Source of the DNA: Candidatus Beckwithbacteria bacterium
GTDB lineage: Bacteria; Patescibacteriota; Microgenomatia; UBA1400; UBA1449
Assembly (NCBI GenBank): GCA_012798485.1
Contig: JAAZND010000020.1
Span: forward strand, 1-17,865
Reading direction: 5' to 3'
Length of the DNA: 17,865 nucleotides
The position numbers were made by a program, and so were the translations under genes. Numbering within the stretch: position 1 is the stretch's first letter; the number at the start of each line of letters is the position of its first letter. Below are positions 1 through 7,649 of the stretch, one piece after another. The notes under the pieces were generated by a model. That model saw only the letters and a list, made by a program, of their open reading frames with translations. It was not told where the DNA came from and ran no database searches.

Positions 1-43
1 ATCTTATCAAATGACTTAAGCTTTACGTTTTTGTGCTCATTGA

Positions 44-86
44 TTGCATTCATCCCTCGCACTTACAGTGCGGGGTTTTCTGCAAT
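44..86. terminator. Hairpin with outer stem, probable terminator
   Basis: The inner stem pairs 55-62 with 68-75 (one G-T wobble) around the loop TTACA and is followed on the plus strand by TTTTC. An outer stem pairs ATTGCA (44-49) with TGCAAT (81-86). It could end a transcript arriving from the left of the window. The G+C-rich stem in this AT-rich sequence, read on the minus strand as CCCCGCAC...GTGCGAGGG, also resembles the end hairpins of IS200/IS605-type elements, so a remnant insertion-sequence end is an alternative. No gene can be assigned to 1-100. Confidence 0.5.
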
Positions 87-101
87 GGTTATAAATTAGA
101 G

Positions 102-131
102 AAAAAGCTTGCCTTAAGGCAAGCTTTTTTT
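102..131. terminator. Bidirectional rho-independent terminator
   Basis: A perfect 12-bp inverted repeat (102-113 with 118-129) closes on the tetraloop TTAA. It has an A-run on the left and a T-run on the right, so it can act in both directions. It insulates the surface-polysaccharide cluster starting at 179 from the left-hand neighbour. Confidence 0.8.
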
Positions 132-178
132 GTTAGCTACAATATTCCAAAAATTCTGTTAAATTAGAAACATAGCTT

Positions 179-1474
179 ATGAATGATCGCCTGAGTTTAA
201 TTTTAAAAAAATACTATCACCACTTCCCGCTTTTTATTTTTTGGGTGGCTAATATGGGAGCTAATTTTTTAAACTGGCTTTATAATCTTTTTGCTACCAA
301 AAATTTATCTTTAACTGATTTTGGTAATCTTACTCTTTTTACTACTTTTGAATATTTTATTTTCATTATTACTGGAGCTTTAATTATGACTCTTAATCGC
401 TATACAGCTATTTTTTTAAAAAATAATAAGGCGGGAAAAATTAGATATCTTTTTGTCATGTCTATTTATAGCAGTCTTCTAGGTTTGGTTTTAGCAATTA
501 TCTATCTTGGGACTGCCTTTCTCTGGACCAGATATTTTCAATTTCCTTATAACGCCAGTCTGTTAATTATCTCTAGCTTAATGTTTATTCTTATTTTTCC
601 TCTTTCCTGTTATAAAGGGTTGTTAAACGGCAGACAATTATTTTATTTGGCAGCCTTGGTAGTTTTTTTAGAAGCTTTAATTAAACTTTTAGTTTCTTTA
701 TTAAGTCCACTTTCTCAAAATCCTTTACATATTACTATTTTAGCTGTACCAATTTCTATGTTTGTCACTATGTTCTTGATTTTAAAAGACAAAAAAGAGG
801 ATCCGGAATTTTTTAGAAAATTTTTTAATTTCGCTTTAATAGAGGTTAAAATTCCTAGTGATATCTGGAATTTTCTCTCACAATCCATTTTTTTAAAAAT
901 TGGTGTAGTCGCTTTTGTGAGCCTAGATCTTTTGTTTGTTAAACATTATTTTAGTAGTGAAATTGCCGGAACCTACGCTATTCTTAGTATGGTTGGCAAA
1001 ATGATTTTTTTCTTTTCTCAAAGTTTTATTGCTCTCATTCCTCCTCTTATTTCCCCTATGCTTACGAATAAAAATGGCAAAAAAATCTCATTTTTGATTT
1101 TACTAAGCTTAGGACTTGTCACAACCATTAGCTGTTCTCTTATTTTTAATTTACTGCCCCAGTATTCGCTAAAATTTTTCATCGGCGAAAAATATCTTTT
1201 AATTATGCCTTATTTACTCAAATACTGCTTAATTATTTTAATGATTACTATTGTTTTAGCTTTTTCCACTTATTACGTTTTACAGAAAAAATATTTTTAT
1301 TCATTATCAATCCTCTTGACTTTAATCTGCGAATATATTTTGATTATTCTAAATCATACTAGCTTAGAAAATATTATTGATAGTATTTTACTGCCGACAA
1401 GTATTTTGGCTTTGATTTTTGTAATTTTAAATTTAAAAAAATTTAATAAATTAAATTTAATTAAAAATGGATAA
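179..1474 (+). CDS. Polysaccharide flippase-like membrane protein (Wzx/MATE family)
   Basis: This 431-residue protein is almost entirely hydrophobic, with about twelve predicted membrane segments, the size and layout of O-antigen/teichoic-acid flippases of the MATE/MVF superfamily. The N-terminal stretch around residues 15-60, with a charged-aromatic LTDFGNL element after the first helix, resembles the start of polysaccharide biosynthesis membrane proteins (the usual pattern is 'LxxxDFGxxxL'). Its expected role is to flip a lipid-linked glycan precursor across the cytoplasmic membrane; that role is inferred from family and context, since the substrate cannot be read from sequence. It is the first gene after the terminator pair, and its stop overlaps the ATG of the next glycosyltransferase by eight bases, so the two are very likely co-translated. 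No clear Shine-Dalgarno precedes the ATG. Confidence is high for membrane flippase-like, lower for exact family. Confidence 0.75.
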   Translation: MNDRLSLILKKYYHHFPLFIFWVANMGANFLNWLYNLFATKNLSLTDFGNLTLFTTFEYFIFIITGALIMTLNRYTAIFLKNNKAGKIRYLFVMSIYSSLLGLVLAIIYLGTAFLWTRYFQFPYNASLLIISSLMFILIFPLSCYKGLLNGRQLFYLAALVVFLEALIKLLVSLLSPLSQNPLHITILAVPISMFVTMFLILKDKKEDPEFFRKFFNFALIEVKIPSDIWNFLSQSIFLKIGVVAFVSLDLLFVKHYFSSEIAGTYAILSMVGKMIFFFSQSFIALIPPLISPMLTNKNGKKISFLILLSLGLVTTISCSLIFNLLPQYSLKFFIGEKYLLIMPYLLKYCLIILMITIVLAFSTYYVLQKKYFYSLSILLTLICEYILIILNHTSLENIIDSILLPTSILALIFVILNLKKFNKLNLIKNG

Positions 1475-2342
1475 AAAAATATCAGTCAGTATCGGAATTT
1501 TTGCTCATAACGAAGAAAATAATATCAAAAAAATTCTTAATTCTATTGAAAAACAAAAAACAGATATTGCCAAAATTAAAGAAATTATGATTGTCTCCTC
1601 TGGTTCTACTGATAAAACTGATAAATTAATTAGACAGTTTAGTAAAAAAGATAAAAGAATCAAATTTTTACAACAATTTAAAAGAGAAGGTAAAGCTTCA
1701 GCTATCAATCTTTTTATCCGTAATTCCCATGCACAAATCCTAGTAATCATTAGTAGTGATTTGCGTTTACACAGCGAATCTATCGAAGAAATCACTTTAC
1801 CTTTTATCAAACAAGAAGTGGGAATGGTTGGAGCTCATCCTATCCCTTGCAACACACAACAAAGTGAAGTCGGAAAAGAAGTTGCTTTATTATGGCACCT
1901 CCATCATTTAGTTTCTCTGCATGCACCCAAATGTGGGGAAATGGTCGCTTTTCGCAGTGTAGTAAGATCCATTCCTAAGCAATCTGCTGTTGATGAAGCA
2001 ACTCTAGAAGTCCTCTTAAAACTAATCGGCTTTAAGGTTGTCTATGCTCCTCGAGCTATTGTCTTTAATAAGGCTGCCAAAACTGTAAATGATTTTATTT
2101 TACAAAGAAGAAGAATTTACGCTGGACATTTATGGTTACAAAATAACTATCATTATCAAGTTTCCACCATGAATTCTAAAAATAATTTTGAGGCAATTTT
2201 AACTTATTTTCAAAAGAATCCAGAAGAAATTATAATTTTAATTAAATTAATTATTTTAGAAATCTATTCTCGTTTTCTCGGGTGGGTTGACTATAATATT
2301 TTAGGAAAAAATCCTTACATTTGGAAAATGGTGGAAAGATAA
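1467..2342 (+). CDS. Family 2 glycosyltransferase
   Basis: This 291-residue GT-A fold enzyme is expected to move a sugar from a nucleotide-sugar donor to a surface-glycan intermediate. Visible marks are the N-terminal SIGIFAHNEENNI element (residues 8-20), the donor-site VSSGSTD (43-49), a metal-site SSD (96-98) in place of the usual DxD, an acidic VDE (175-177) at the catalytic-base position, and a QRRR motif (213-216). The QRRR motif resembles the QxxRW signature of processive or cellulose-synthase-like GT2 enzymes. A single hydrophobic stretch near residues 253-265 may sit at the membrane. The gene overlaps the flippase upstream by eight bases and its last 28 bases overlap the convergent methyltransferase. 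Family is secure; donor and acceptor are unknown. Confidence 0.85.
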   Translation: MDKKISVSIGIFAHNEENNIKKILNSIEKQKTDIAKIKEIMIVSSGSTDKTDKLIRQFSKKDKRIKFLQQFKREGKASAINLFIRNSHAQILVIISSDLRLHSESIEEITLPFIKQEVGMVGAHPIPCNTQQSEVGKEVALLWHLHHLVSLHAPKCGEMVAFRSVVRSIPKQSAVDEATLEVLLKLIGFKVVYAPRAIVFNKAAKTVNDFILQRRRIYAGHLWLQNNYHYQVSTMNSKNNFEAILTYFQKNPEEIIILIKLIILEIYSRFLGWVDYNILGKNPYIWKMVER

Positions 2343-3033
2343 TCACTATAGCAAATGGCAATAAAATAAACTGGTAATAAATTCAAGCCAATTTTTCCCA
2401 ATTTAAGAATTTCCTTATTTCGAAAAGGGAAACGGAGAAAATTACTAATAAACCATTTTACAAAGCCTCTTTTAATTTTTTGTGTAAAACTGTTAATAAA
2501 AAGAATATATTTCTTTGGGAAAATTTTTTGACCAAATAGCTCGATCTTGGGGAAAAAATTATTTAATAAATTTAGAAATTCTTCTTGACTATATTCTTTA
2601 AAATGAAAAGGGTTTTTATAGGAAGAAACTGTCTTGTTGGGAGTTGAAATAATCAAAATACCATTTTTTTTAAAACTTTTTTAAGATTTTGTAAAAAGAC
2701 CATATCTTTTTCTAAATGTTCTATGGTTTCAAAAGAGACAATTACATCAAAATAATTTTCTCTTTCTTTTAAACAAAGTCCGTCACCTTTTTTAAATTTA
2801 TTTTTTTTATCTGAATAATGCAACTTAGCATAATCAATACTTTCTTTGGCAATATCTACTCCTACGACTTGTTTGACATTTTGAGCCTGGGCTAAAATTT
2901 TACATCCATACCCTGAACCACAAGCAATATCTAAAATTTTTAAATTATTTCTTGGTATTTTTTTAAGGTAATTTCTGGCAAAATTATAACGAATGACGTG
3001 ATCGTAGAGCATAGCTTTGTTATAAAATTTCAC
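2315..3033 (-). pseudogene. Class I SAM-dependent methyltransferase, split by a frameshift
   Basis: Two minus-strand reading frames form one methyltransferase of about 240 residues. The first (3033 to 2653) starts at GTG and carries the SAM-binding motif DIACGSGYG (residues 35-43), the acidic VGVD end of strand two (57-60) and the FETIEHL element. It stops just after VLKK. The second (to 2315) continues in the -1 frame with the expected family sequence NGILIISTPNK. The break lies in a run of eight A residues (minus strand; T8 at 2664-2671 on plus). One extra A, or a -1 slip on A_AAA_AAA, restores the full protein. It is therefore a real pseudogene, a homopolymer sequencing error, or a gene rescued by slippage. 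The upstream frame stays open to the insertion sequence at 3069, so the original start may have been lost. The likely target is a sugar or glycan of the cluster. Confidence 0.8.
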
Positions 3034-3061
3034 TTTTTTAAGATAAAGTCTCTCGTGTAAA

Positions 3062-3068
3062 AATATAA
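3062..3068. repeat. Target-site duplication, left copy (AATATAA)
   Basis: AATATAA directly abuts the left inverted repeat of the insertion sequence and is repeated exactly at 3775-3781 beyond its right end. Seven bases match; the eighth base does not on either side. Confidence 0.75.
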
Positions 3069-3086
3069 GGGTCTAGACTAGCACAT
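3069..3086. repeat. Left terminal inverted repeat of the IS1595-family element
   Basis: GGGTCTAGACTAGCACAT is the exact reverse complement of 3757-3774; homology ends at the nineteenth base. It contains the palindrome TCTAGA. Confidence 0.92.
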
Positions 3087-3105
3087 AGCATGTTAAAATA
3101 GCTAA

Positions 3106-3765
3106 ATGTCTTGTCATAATAGACCAATTAGTAACTATAAACAGAAAAAGATTATTTCTTGTTTCTGTTTAGATCTAACAGCCACTCAAACGAGTCGATT
3201 GTTAGGTATAAACAGGAATACGATTAATAAGTACTTTAACAAGTTTCGACAGAAGATCTATAGTTTTCAGGTTTCTCAAAAACATCACTTTGTGGGTGAG
3301 GTTGAAGTTGATGAAAGTTATTTTGGACCAAGAAGAATACCAGGTAAGATGAGTAAGAAAGGTAGAGGAACTCATAAACAACCAGTCTTTGGTATCTTTG
3401 AGAGAAATGGTAAAGTCTATACAGAAATTATTCCTGATTGTAGTTTACGGACTTTACGGCGTGTTATAACAGGCAAGATTGACTACCATAGTATCATTTA
3501 CTCAGATTCTTGGAGAGGTTATGATGGCTTAGTTGATGTGGGTTTTGATAAACATTATCGTATTACTCACAGGAATGATGTCTTTGCTAGGAATAAGGTC
3601 CATATCAATGGCATTGAATCATTCTGGGCATTTACCAAACAAAGACTTGTTAAGTTTAAAGGTACTAAAAAGAACTTTAATCTACATCTCAAAGAATGTG
3701 AATGGCGGTGGAGAAAATCTACCACTGAACTTGAAACAAACCTTGTCGAATTGTTAATGTGCTAG
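3106..3765 (+). CDS. IS1595-family transposase (ISXO2-like DDE domain)
   Basis: This 219-residue transposase catalyses movement of the element in which it sits. An N-terminal helix-turn-helix-like region (about residues 10-50, TATQTSRLLGINRNTINKYF) precedes an RNase-H-fold DDE domain. The VDESYFG block gives D69, YSDSWRGY gives D134, and HINGIESFW gives the third acidic residue E171 (N168 is nearby). The ending HLKECEWRWR is typical of IS1016-like proteins. Length is normal for that group and no frameshift is seen. The gene fills nearly the whole element and its TAG lies in the right inverted repeat. Its codons look slightly less AT-biased than those of its neighbours, as expected for imported DNA. 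Confidence 0.92.
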   Translation: MSCHNRPISNYKQKKIISCFCLDLTATQTSRLLGINRNTINKYFNKFRQKIYSFQVSQKHHFVGEVEVDESYFGPRRIPGKMSKKGRGTHKQPVFGIFERNGKVYTEIIPDCSLRTLRRVITGKIDYHSIIYSDSWRGYDGLVDVGFDKHYRITHRNDVFARNKVHINGIESFWAFTKQRLVKFKGTKKNFNLHLKECEWRWRKSTTELETNLVELLMC

Positions 3766-3774
3766 TCTAGACCC
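3757..3774. repeat. Right terminal inverted repeat of the IS1595-family element
   Basis: ATGTGCTAGTCTAGACCC is the exact reverse complement of 3069-3086. It overlaps the last three bases of the transposase stop region (TAG at 3763-3765). Confidence 0.92.
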
Positions 3775-3781
3775 AATATAA
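3775..3781. repeat. Target-site duplication, right copy (AATATAA)
   Basis: An exact copy of 3062-3068, lying two bases upstream of the next gene's start codon. Confidence 0.75.
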
Positions 3782-3783
3782 TT

Positions 3784-4698
3784 ATGAGCGAACATAAACT
3801 TATGACAAACAAAATTAGTATTATATTAATTAACTATAACACATCGGATCTAACTCTTAAATGTGTTAAATCAATTCAAAAATCAACTTATAAAAATTGG
3901 CAGTTAATTATTATTGACAACTATTCTAATCAAGAAAATAAAAATAAATTAGCTAAAATTCAAGATCGAAAAATTAAAATTATCTTTAATAAACAAAATC
4001 TGGGTTTTGCCAAAGCTAATAATCAAGGAATAAAGCTAGCTTTAAAGAAGCAAACTGACTATATTTTAGTTTTAAATAATGATACTGAAATTAATCAAGA
4101 AACACTGGAAATTTTTGTTAAAAGTTTTGAGCAAAACAAATTTAATAAATCAAACACTATCTTATCTTCAATTATCATCTTTGGAGAAAATAAACAAATT
4201 TGGTTTAATGGACTTTTTGATTTACCTTTACTAAATTTTCCTAAAACTCAAGATAAAAACAAACAGTTTAATAAATTGAATCATGATAAAAAATATTTAA
4301 AATCACAATATTCTACCGGCTGTTGCATGTTTTTTACCAAGGAATTTATCAAAGCTAATGGTTTGATGAGCGAAAAATATTTTTTATATTTTGAAGACTT
4401 CAGTTTTTCAAAAGGAAAAAATAATATTATCATCCAAGAACCTTTAATCAAGCATCACGTTTCTGCAAGCTCTGGTTTTTTGGGTCAAGAAAAAATCTCA
4501 AAACTGCAAGCTTATTATTATGGCAAAAACCAAATTTGGTATTATTTTAAAGATAAAAAAATAAGCTTTCCAGAAAAAATCATTTTTCTTCTGTTTACTA
4601 TTTGGATTAGACCTATTTTATATATTAGAGATTTACCAACTCTAAGAAGTTATTTCATTGGACTTTTTGCTGGTTTATTTAGTAAGAATTTTAAATAA
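3784..4698 (+). CDS. Family 2 glycosyltransferase (rhamnosyltransferase/WbbL-like)
   Basis: This 304-residue GT-A enzyme resembles the WbbL/rhamnosyltransferase branch. It shows ISIILINYNTSDLT near the start, NLGFAKANNQGI (72-83), the metal-binding NNDT (98-101), STGCCMFFTKEF (177-188) and FLYFEDFSF (200-208) with the catalytic-base ED at 204-205, then a histidine pair (224-225) before VSAS. Between the ED and the histidines the segment is several residues shorter than in typical members and lacks the usual RAxxxGY acceptor-helix element, so specificity may be altered. A second ATG at codon 7 (MTNKIS) matches the family start better than the annotated first ATG. The upstream insertion sequence ends nine bases before the gene. 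The last 49 bases overlap the convergent iron-sulfur gene. Confidence 0.85.
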   Translation: MSEHKLMTNKISIILINYNTSDLTLKCVKSIQKSTYKNWQLIIIDNYSNQENKNKLAKIQDRKIKIIFNKQNLGFAKANNQGIKLALKKQTDYILVLNNDTEINQETLEIFVKSFEQNKFNKSNTILSSIIIFGENKQIWFNGLFDLPLLNFPKTQDKNKQFNKLNHDKKYLKSQYSTGCCMFFTKEFIKANGLMSEKYFLYFEDFSFSKGKNNIIIQEPLIKHHVSASSGFLGQEKISKLQAYYYGKNQIWYYFKDKKISFPEKIIFLLFTIWIRPILYIRDLPTLRSYFIGLFAGLFSKNFK

Positions 4699-5837
4699 AA
4701 AAGAAAAGCAATAAGGCTAAATTTAATTTTTTCTAGCAAACTATTTTGTTGCCAGATTTGGGGCAAATTCCAACCTTCATAGCTAAAATTTATTTTGGAT
4801 AAATTTTTAAGCAAGAAAAATCTGGGTAACATTTTCTTTTTTTTAAAAACTAAAGCTTGCTGAGACTTGATAATAAAAGCTGGATCGATTTTGGTTGCTG
4901 AAAAAATATTATTTTTTAAAGCTTTCTGTAAATATGGATAAAATTTAGAATTTCTTAAAATTACAACAGAACCAGCTTCTCTCTTTTTCAATAAAATCCA
5001 AGGGTCGCCTATGCTAAGATCTGCCTGTTCACAAAAACCATCAGGACATAAATCGCAGCGAAAATTGCGATATTTGCTTTTGGCAAGAAAATTTGGCCAA
5101 ACATTAAGATAAGAATCAGAAAACTCTTCTCCATTTTTAAATTTAATTTTAAGATTGCCTGGCCAAGAACCATAACGAAAATTAAGGTCTTTGATTTGTG
5201 AAAGTTTGATTTTCTTATCCTTTAAATAATCCAAAATTGCCTGTCTTGATGGCTGATGCGCACAAAAAATTCCGATAGTAAATAAAATTTTTTCATTTAT
5301 TTTGGGATTGACTTTCCTTAATTTAGTTAAAGAAGCAATATCGCAGCCCTTGCCTACAAACACATATTTACCTTTCATTTTTAAAAGCTCTTTAACTTTG
5401 ATTAAAGGAGAAGCTTGAGTATAGCGGGAATGCAAGGAGTTTTTCTCTAAAAACTTATAATCTTTAATTATTTGAATTTGATTTTCCCATGGTTTATCTA
5501 CTGCTTTAATAGTCACAATTGCACCATCAATAATCTGAGCTTTAAGTAAAAAAAATAAAAAATCAGTAATAAAACCGCCAGAAGAAGCCTGAGAGAGTAT
5601 TTGGGGATTTCTAGATTTTAAAAGAAATAGCTTGTAAAAAGAACCAAAATAATTATTGTCGTGGTTTTGCAAAACTTTATTTTTTCTAAAAATAAAGTTG
5701 GGACAATGAAAACAACTGGTAAAAGCCTCAGGATGATTAAAATCTCCAGTTTGGGAAAACTCAATTGAAGGATCTAGAAAACTGCATAAACCACAGCCAA
5801 AACATAAATTTTTATTTACTACCTCATTAATTTTCAT
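4650..5837 (-). CDS. FrhB-like iron-sulfur protein (coenzyme F420 hydrogenase/dehydrogenase beta-subunit family)
   Basis: This 395-residue protein has an N-terminal ferredoxin-like motif, CFGCGLC (cysteines 12, 15, 18), followed by CFHC (42, 45). The middle carries the family SSGGF element, and the C-terminal FrhB/FdhB domain has CDLCPDGFCEQADLSIGDPW, whose cysteines and aspartate are diagnostic. The named family transfers electrons through iron-sulfur clusters and flavin to F420, but homologues outside methanogens commonly sit beside polysaccharide pyruvyl transferases in surface-glycan clusters, with unproven redox or sugar-modifying roles. That is the setting here: its ATG overlaps the TGA of the pyruvyl-transferase gene (ATGA), so the pair is translationally coupled. 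No F420 biosynthesis is visible nearby, so an F420-dependent role is not claimed. Confidence 0.85.
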   Translation of the reverse strand: MKINEVVNKNLCFGCGLCSFLDPSIEFSQTGDFNHPEAFTSCFHCPNFIFRKNKVLQNHDNNYFGSFYKLFLLKSRNPQILSQASSGGFITDFLFFLLKAQIIDGAIVTIKAVDKPWENQIQIIKDYKFLEKNSLHSRYTQASPLIKVKELLKMKGKYVFVGKGCDIASLTKLRKVNPKINEKILFTIGIFCAHQPSRQAILDYLKDKKIKLSQIKDLNFRYGSWPGNLKIKFKNGEEFSDSYLNVWPNFLAKSKYRNFRCDLCPDGFCEQADLSIGDPWILLKKREAGSVVILRNSKFYPYLQKALKNNIFSATKIDPAFIIKSQQALVFKKKKMLPRFFLLKNLSKINFSYEGWNLPQIWQQNSLLEKIKFSLIAFLFYLKFLLNKPAKSPMK

Positions 5838-7006
5838 AAACTGGCAAGCACCTTTTGTGCTTGTTTTTGTTCTCTGGTAATATTTTTATGTAAAATTTGT
5901 TTTATTCTTGCTCTATCTTTAAAATTATTTTTAATAAGCGTAAAACATTCTTCTTCCGTCATTTCTTTAGGATTGGCCACTGTTTGTAAAATTCCCAGTT
6001 GCGCAAAGACTCCCAAAAATTTATGACTATAAGCAATTGAACTTAAAGGAACAAAAGTTGAAGCAGCAGCGATACAAGCATGCATTCTAGAGCCCACAAA
6101 AAATTCACATTTAGAAATAAGATATTTTAATTCTCGGCTATTATAATCATCTTTTATCAAAAAAATTCTTTTATTATTAAATTTTTGGGCAAAATACTTA
6201 CAAGCTCTAAGATCATCAAAAGGAATTTTTCTGTCTAAAGCATAAGTATGAGAAACAAGCACAAGGTTGAAATTTTTTTTAAGAAAAAAAGTGATGAGAT
6301 TATCAATTAACTTTTCATAGTCAAATTCTTTTTGTAATAAACTAAACCTTTCTTTAGAATCTAATAGTAAGCCGCTAATATTAATTCCAATATATTTTTG
6401 CCCGCTGGTAAAAATTTCAGTCTGCACTATTTGTGGCTTTAATAAAAACCCCATATCAGAAGCTAGCTCCATTTTATTTTCATATCCAAATAAATTTTTT
6501 ACCAGATTATAACTATATTGTCCTCTTACATAAATTTTATCAACTTTCTCCAAACCCCATTTGGCTAGAATCTTTCCAATTAAAGTTCTAAAAGGTCCAA
6601 TTGTTTGTGGAAACATTAAAACTTTAAGCCCCCAATTTTTAAACATCACTTTAAGCATGGTAAGAGCAATAATTCTTTTAATTTCATACATATCAGTAAA
6701 ACTATCACCTTCTCCAAGATCAATCACTAAATCATAAACAATAAATTTCTGGATTTTACCAATTTTAATTTTTAAAAAGGAAAGTAAAAAATAAAAAATC
6801 AATTCAACTTTGGAAAAATAAACAGCATCACAATTCTCAAGTTTTCGGTTTTGAATTACATGATGAAGTTTTAAAATTGTAAACTGTGCTTTTGGATATT
6901 TTTCTCTAACCAAATCTATAGTGGCATAACTCAAAGCGCCTACACCTCGATTATAAGAATTAAAATTGGCTCCTACTAAAATAATATATTTAGCTCTCTT
7001 TATCAT
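5834..7006 (-). CDS. Polysaccharide pyruvyl transferase family protein
   Basis: This 390-residue protein belongs to the CsaB/WcaK-type family, whose studied members transfer pyruvate from phosphoenolpyruvate to sugars as ketals on cell-wall or exopolysaccharides. The N-terminus has the nucleotide-fold start IILVGANFNSYNRGVGAL. The middle has the aspartate-glycine block IDLGEGDSF. The C-terminal half has the hallmark FFVGSRMHACIAAASTFVP followed by YSHKFLG (family pattern GxRxHAxxxA...P...YxxK). Length is normal. It overlaps the acetyltransferase upstream by 17 bases and the FrhB-like gene downstream by 4, so the three form one operon. Whether it transfers pyruvate or, like some WcaK-type members, has another role cannot be read from sequence. 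Confidence 0.87.
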   Translation of the reverse strand: MIKRAKYIILVGANFNSYNRGVGALSYATIDLVREKYPKAQFTILKLHHVIQNRKLENCDAVYFSKVELIFYFLLSFLKIKIGKIQKFIVYDLVIDLGEGDSFTDMYEIKRIIALTMLKVMFKNWGLKVLMFPQTIGPFRTLIGKILAKWGLEKVDKIYVRGQYSYNLVKNLFGYENKMELASDMGFLLKPQIVQTEIFTSGQKYIGINISGLLLDSKERFSLLQKEFDYEKLIDNLITFFLKKNFNLVLVSHTYALDRKIPFDDLRACKYFAQKFNNKRIFLIKDDYNSRELKYLISKCEFFVGSRMHACIAAASTFVPLSSIAYSHKFLGVFAQLGILQTVANPKEMTEEECFTLIKNNFKDRARIKQILHKNITREQKQAQKVLASL

Positions 7007-7640
7007 ATTTGTTAAGAAATTGATTAATATCTAAAAAATCTTGATAGTTTTTAAAAATTTTCTCCTCGCACCAGTTCCACCATTTGATTTTTTGCAGTTT
7101 TTTAATCTGATATTTACTAAATCGATATCTGACTAATTTTGCCGGATTACCAGCAACAATTGCATAAGCCGGAACATCCTTGGTCACTACACTTCCAGCT
7201 CCAATAATTGCTCCATCACCAATTTTTTTAACTTTAGCAAGAATAATGGTATTGTGTCCAATCCAAACATCATTGCCAATTTCTAGGCTAAATTTGTCTA
7301 GTCGATCTTTTATACAAGCTCCAAAATTCTTGGAAAAAGTAAAAGGGTGAGTTGTCACCTCGTTAATTTTGTGATTATACATAACACGAAAATCAGCACA
7401 GGAAGTAAATTTACCAATTACTATCCCTTCTGGTAAAATATATGGATTAAAAACACCATAAGAATATTGTCCTAATTTAATCTGATGATAATGCCACAAA
7501 ATTTTACGAATTAAAGTAGAATAAGGCAAACCGCTATCTAAATATTTTACAAGATAAAAAATTGCTAAACGGGAATATTTGAAATTCAATTTGTATAGAT
7601 AGAAAAATGGTATTAACAAGAAAGTTCTTAACTGAGTCAT
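6990..7640 (-). CDS. CatB-related O-acetyltransferase (hexapeptide repeat)
   Basis: This 216-residue left-handed beta-helix acetyltransferase probably adds acetyl groups from acetyl-CoA to hydroxyls of a surface glycan. The family signature runs from IGKFTSCADFRVMYNH (catalytic-type His 90) and THPF (97-100) through IGNDVWIGHNTIILAKVKKIGDGAIIGAGSVVTKDVPAYAIVAGNPAKLV (in register from 121 to 170). It ends with RFSKYQIKKLQKIKWWNW, the C-terminal cap typical of xenobiotic-acetyltransferase-like enzymes. About 50 residues of basic, partly hydrophobic N-terminal sequence precede the helix. It is the first gene of the three-gene minus-strand operon and is divergent from the gene at 7695, with 54 bases between the starts. 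Confidence 0.9.
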   Translation of the reverse strand: MTQLRTFLLIPFFYLYKLNFKYSRLAIFYLVKYLDSGLPYSTLIRKILWHYHQIKLGQYSYGVFNPYILPEGIVIGKFTSCADFRVMYNHKINEVTTHPFTFSKNFGACIKDRLDKFSLEIGNDVWIGHNTIILAKVKKIGDGAIIGAGSVVTKDVPAYAIVAGNPAKLVRYRFSKYQIKKLQKIKWWNWCEEKIFKNYQDFLDINQFLNKYDKES

Positions 7641-7649
7641 TTGAATAAT

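Larger units (their letters stand above)
3069..3774 (+). mobile_element. Complete IS1595-family insertion sequence (IS1016-like group)
   Basis: This 706-bp element is bounded by 18-bp perfect terminal inverted repeats, GGGTCTAGACTAGCACAT (3069-3086) and its reverse complement (3757-3774). It is flanked by a 7-bp duplication, AATATAA. It encodes a single transposase (3106-3765) whose stop codon lies inside the right inverted repeat. Length, one-gene layout and transposase type fit the small IS1016-like members of IS1595, which usually make 8-bp duplications. It landed in the short gap between a divergent methyltransferase (minus) and a glycosyltransferase (plus). Its right end is 9 bases from the glycosyltransferase ATG, so it has probably displaced the native promoter. 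Perfect repeats and an intact gene suggest a recent insertion. Confidence 0.9.

Noticed and set aside
1..99. Plus-strand open frame of 32 codons from the left edge to TAG at 97-99
   Set aside because: It runs through a strong hairpin and the peptide has no recognisable features; stops are rare by chance over such a length. A minus-strand ATG at 51-53 leading off the left edge is equally short and unsupported.
2653..3033. Two independent small genes at 2653-3033 and 2315-2656
   Set aside because: Together they reconstruct one methyltransferase across a homopolymer with no missing residue, so a frameshift is the simpler reading.
5834..5836. Possible reassigned TGA (glycine) as in Gracilibacteria/Absconditabacteria
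   Set aside because: TGA ends the pyruvyl-transferase gene at the expected place, overlapping the next ATG, and no gene here needs an in-frame TGA to be complete.
4650..5837. True F420-reducing hydrogenase subunit
   Set aside because: No hydrogenase partners are nearby; the gene is embedded in a glycan operon, where FrhB relatives are common.
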